NCBI GenBank assembly: GCA_037127315.1
Contig: JBBBDQ010001614.1
Location: 1,296,001 to 1,360,000, forward strand
Direction of reading: 5' to 3'
DNA from: Ascarosepion bandense
Lineage: Eukaryota > Mollusca > Cephalopoda > Sepiida > Sepiidae
DNA length: 64,000 nucleotides
Positions 62,976-64,000 of this stretch are shown piece after piece (positions within the stretch are counted from its first letter, which is position 1; each line of letters begins with the position of its first letter). The notes under the pieces are model-generated. The model had not been told where the DNA came from. It was given only the letters and a program-made list of their open reading frames with translations, and made no database searches. Made by a program: the position numbers and the translations under genes.

Positions 62976-63302
62976 AGAAAGAAAAAAAGAAGAAGAAAGA
63001 AAAAAAGAAGAAGAAAGAAAAAAGAAAGAAAAGAAGAAGAAGAAAGAAAAGAAGAAAGAAAAAGAAAGAAAAAAGTTGAAAGAAAAAAAGAAAAAAAGAA
63101 AGAAAAAAGAAAAAGAAAGAAAGAAAGAAAAAAGAAAGAAAGAAAAAGAAAAAGAAAAAGAAAGAAAGAAGAAAGAAAGAAAAAGAAAGAAAAAGAAAGA
63201 AAGAAAAAGAAGAAATAAAAAAAGAAGAAGAAGAAGAAAGAAAAAGAAGAAAGAAAAAAGAAGAAAGAAAAGAAGAAGAAGAAGAAAGAAAAAGAAAGAA
63301 AA
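62976..63302 (+). repeat. polypurine (GAAA/GAA)n tract, about 327 bp
   Basis: Only G and A on the plus strand except T at 63076, 63077 and 63216. Lysine/arginine frames on one strand and F/S/L frames on the other are artefacts. Confidence 0.95.
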
Positions 63303-63896
63303 TAGGACACTTTCAATCTAATGCTTTGCCTACACAAGTTACTGATAATTAGTATCTGCAGCAATGCTTATTTCATGTTCAATTAGCACGAGACACAAAA
63401 CAAATACTTATGAGGATGGAGCCCTAGTTTTGTTATAGGCACCAGTCTCTCATTTTGTGATAACCATGGTATTATTTTTTGTTGACATGCAAAACCCATT
63501 TGTCATCACCTGTAAAAATGTGATGTAAAAATGAAAGGTTGACATTCTCGGTTAATATTACCAAACACAGTAGAATGTCATGTTAGCCAGCAAAAACTCT
63601 AAAAGATGGAATTTGAGTTCTTCATAAGTTTTCCCAAATAACCTGAAGAGTACCATAAATGACACACTGTCAGAAAGGAAACCAATTCTAGATGCAATTT
63701 TCTACCATTCAGTTGAGGATCTCCCTTGAATGGTGGACTCAAAATTCACAGCAACAAAATATATAATTACTTTCTGAAAACACTCATATTTAAAAAATAT
63801 ATATATATATACAAAGGCTACCACTACAACTTGTTAGAATATGCAGTCTATTTAGCAAATACATTGAGAGGAACAAATACACCAAGTTATAGATAA
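63303..63896. other. unassigned sequence
   Basis: No supported feature apart from a short TA run at 63798-63811. Confidence 0.4.
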
Positions 63897-64000
63897 CTAG
63901 CAATATAGCCCGGCGCTGCTCAGGTGTAATGAAAGCTTTAAAACTAATCTATGGTCCTGGAGCTCAGACTCTTTGGACGTTGGCACAAAAGACTAAAAAG
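63897..64000 (-). mobile_element. Hel 3' end, cut by the window edge
   Basis: The minus strand ends TATATTGCTAG before T (63896 in complement), with CCTGAGCAGCGCCGGG as the hairpin. The element continues beyond 64000. Confidence 0.7.

Noticed and set aside
62834..63364. 176-residue F/S/L-rich and lysine/arginine-rich open frames
   Set aside because: Both are readings of the polypurine tract.

Overview
This 64 kb window looks like non-coding DNA from an animal, most likely a cephalopod mollusc close to octopus. The reasons are the very high load of tRNA-derived SINEs, long (TA)n/(TG)n tracts every kilobase or two, several decayed non-LTR retrotransposons and Tc1/mariner relics. No intact host gene was found. 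The species is an inference, since no search could be run. Almost every open reading frame is either a translated microsatellite or a fragment of a mobile element.

Layout. 0.5-1.6 kb: a mariner fossil split by a composite SINE (5S rRNA-derived head plus tRNA-derived body) with a 12-bp target duplication. 1.6-3.6 kb: a SINE ending in a hammerhead ribozyme, then two inverted tRNA-SINEs around a perfect palindrome. 5-12 kb: LINE fragments of three families, nested inside one another at two places. 13-20 kb: deleted Tc1 elements, fold-back repeats, a Helitron-like element and tandem tRNA-like repeats. 21-23.5 kb: a 20-bp minisatellite with a 100-bp higher-order period, then a SINE-derived satellite. 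24.6-32.2 kb: LINE 3'-UTR tandem repeats, a LINE with a restriction-like endonuclease tail, and scrambled reverse-transcriptase copies. 33-43 kb: microsatellite-rich DNA, palindromes, Tc1 copies and an 81-bp tandem repeat. 43.5-56 kb: more SINEs and LINEs, a tandem array near 49 kb, two opposed Helitron-like elements at 50-51 kb and a cluster of 5S-headed SINEs. 56-64 kb: a large palindrome, three ribozyme-SINE copies within 2.3 kb, a polypurine tract and a truncated Helitron-like end.

How the parts relate. Working names used below: LINE-A (protein tail with an LWNSLP motif; 3' end with CCCCTGCACATCAGTGGCG and poly-A), LINE-B (reverse transcriptase with YADD and a KFKYLGSVLTEDGK-type tail), LINE-C (CCHC zinc knuckle plus a PD...D restriction-like endonuclease, as in the R2/R4/NeSL groups), SINE-T (tRNA body), SINE-5S (5S head plus tRNA body), SINE-H (tRNA-like body ending in a hammerhead ribozyme), SINE-C and SINE-D (two further SINE-like families), and Hel (TC...CTAG elements). 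The strongest novel signal is SINE-H. The copy at 61306-61498 keeps all the conserved bases of a type I hammerhead ribozyme at its 3' end, other copies show stepwise decay, and the copies sit against (TA)n tracts.
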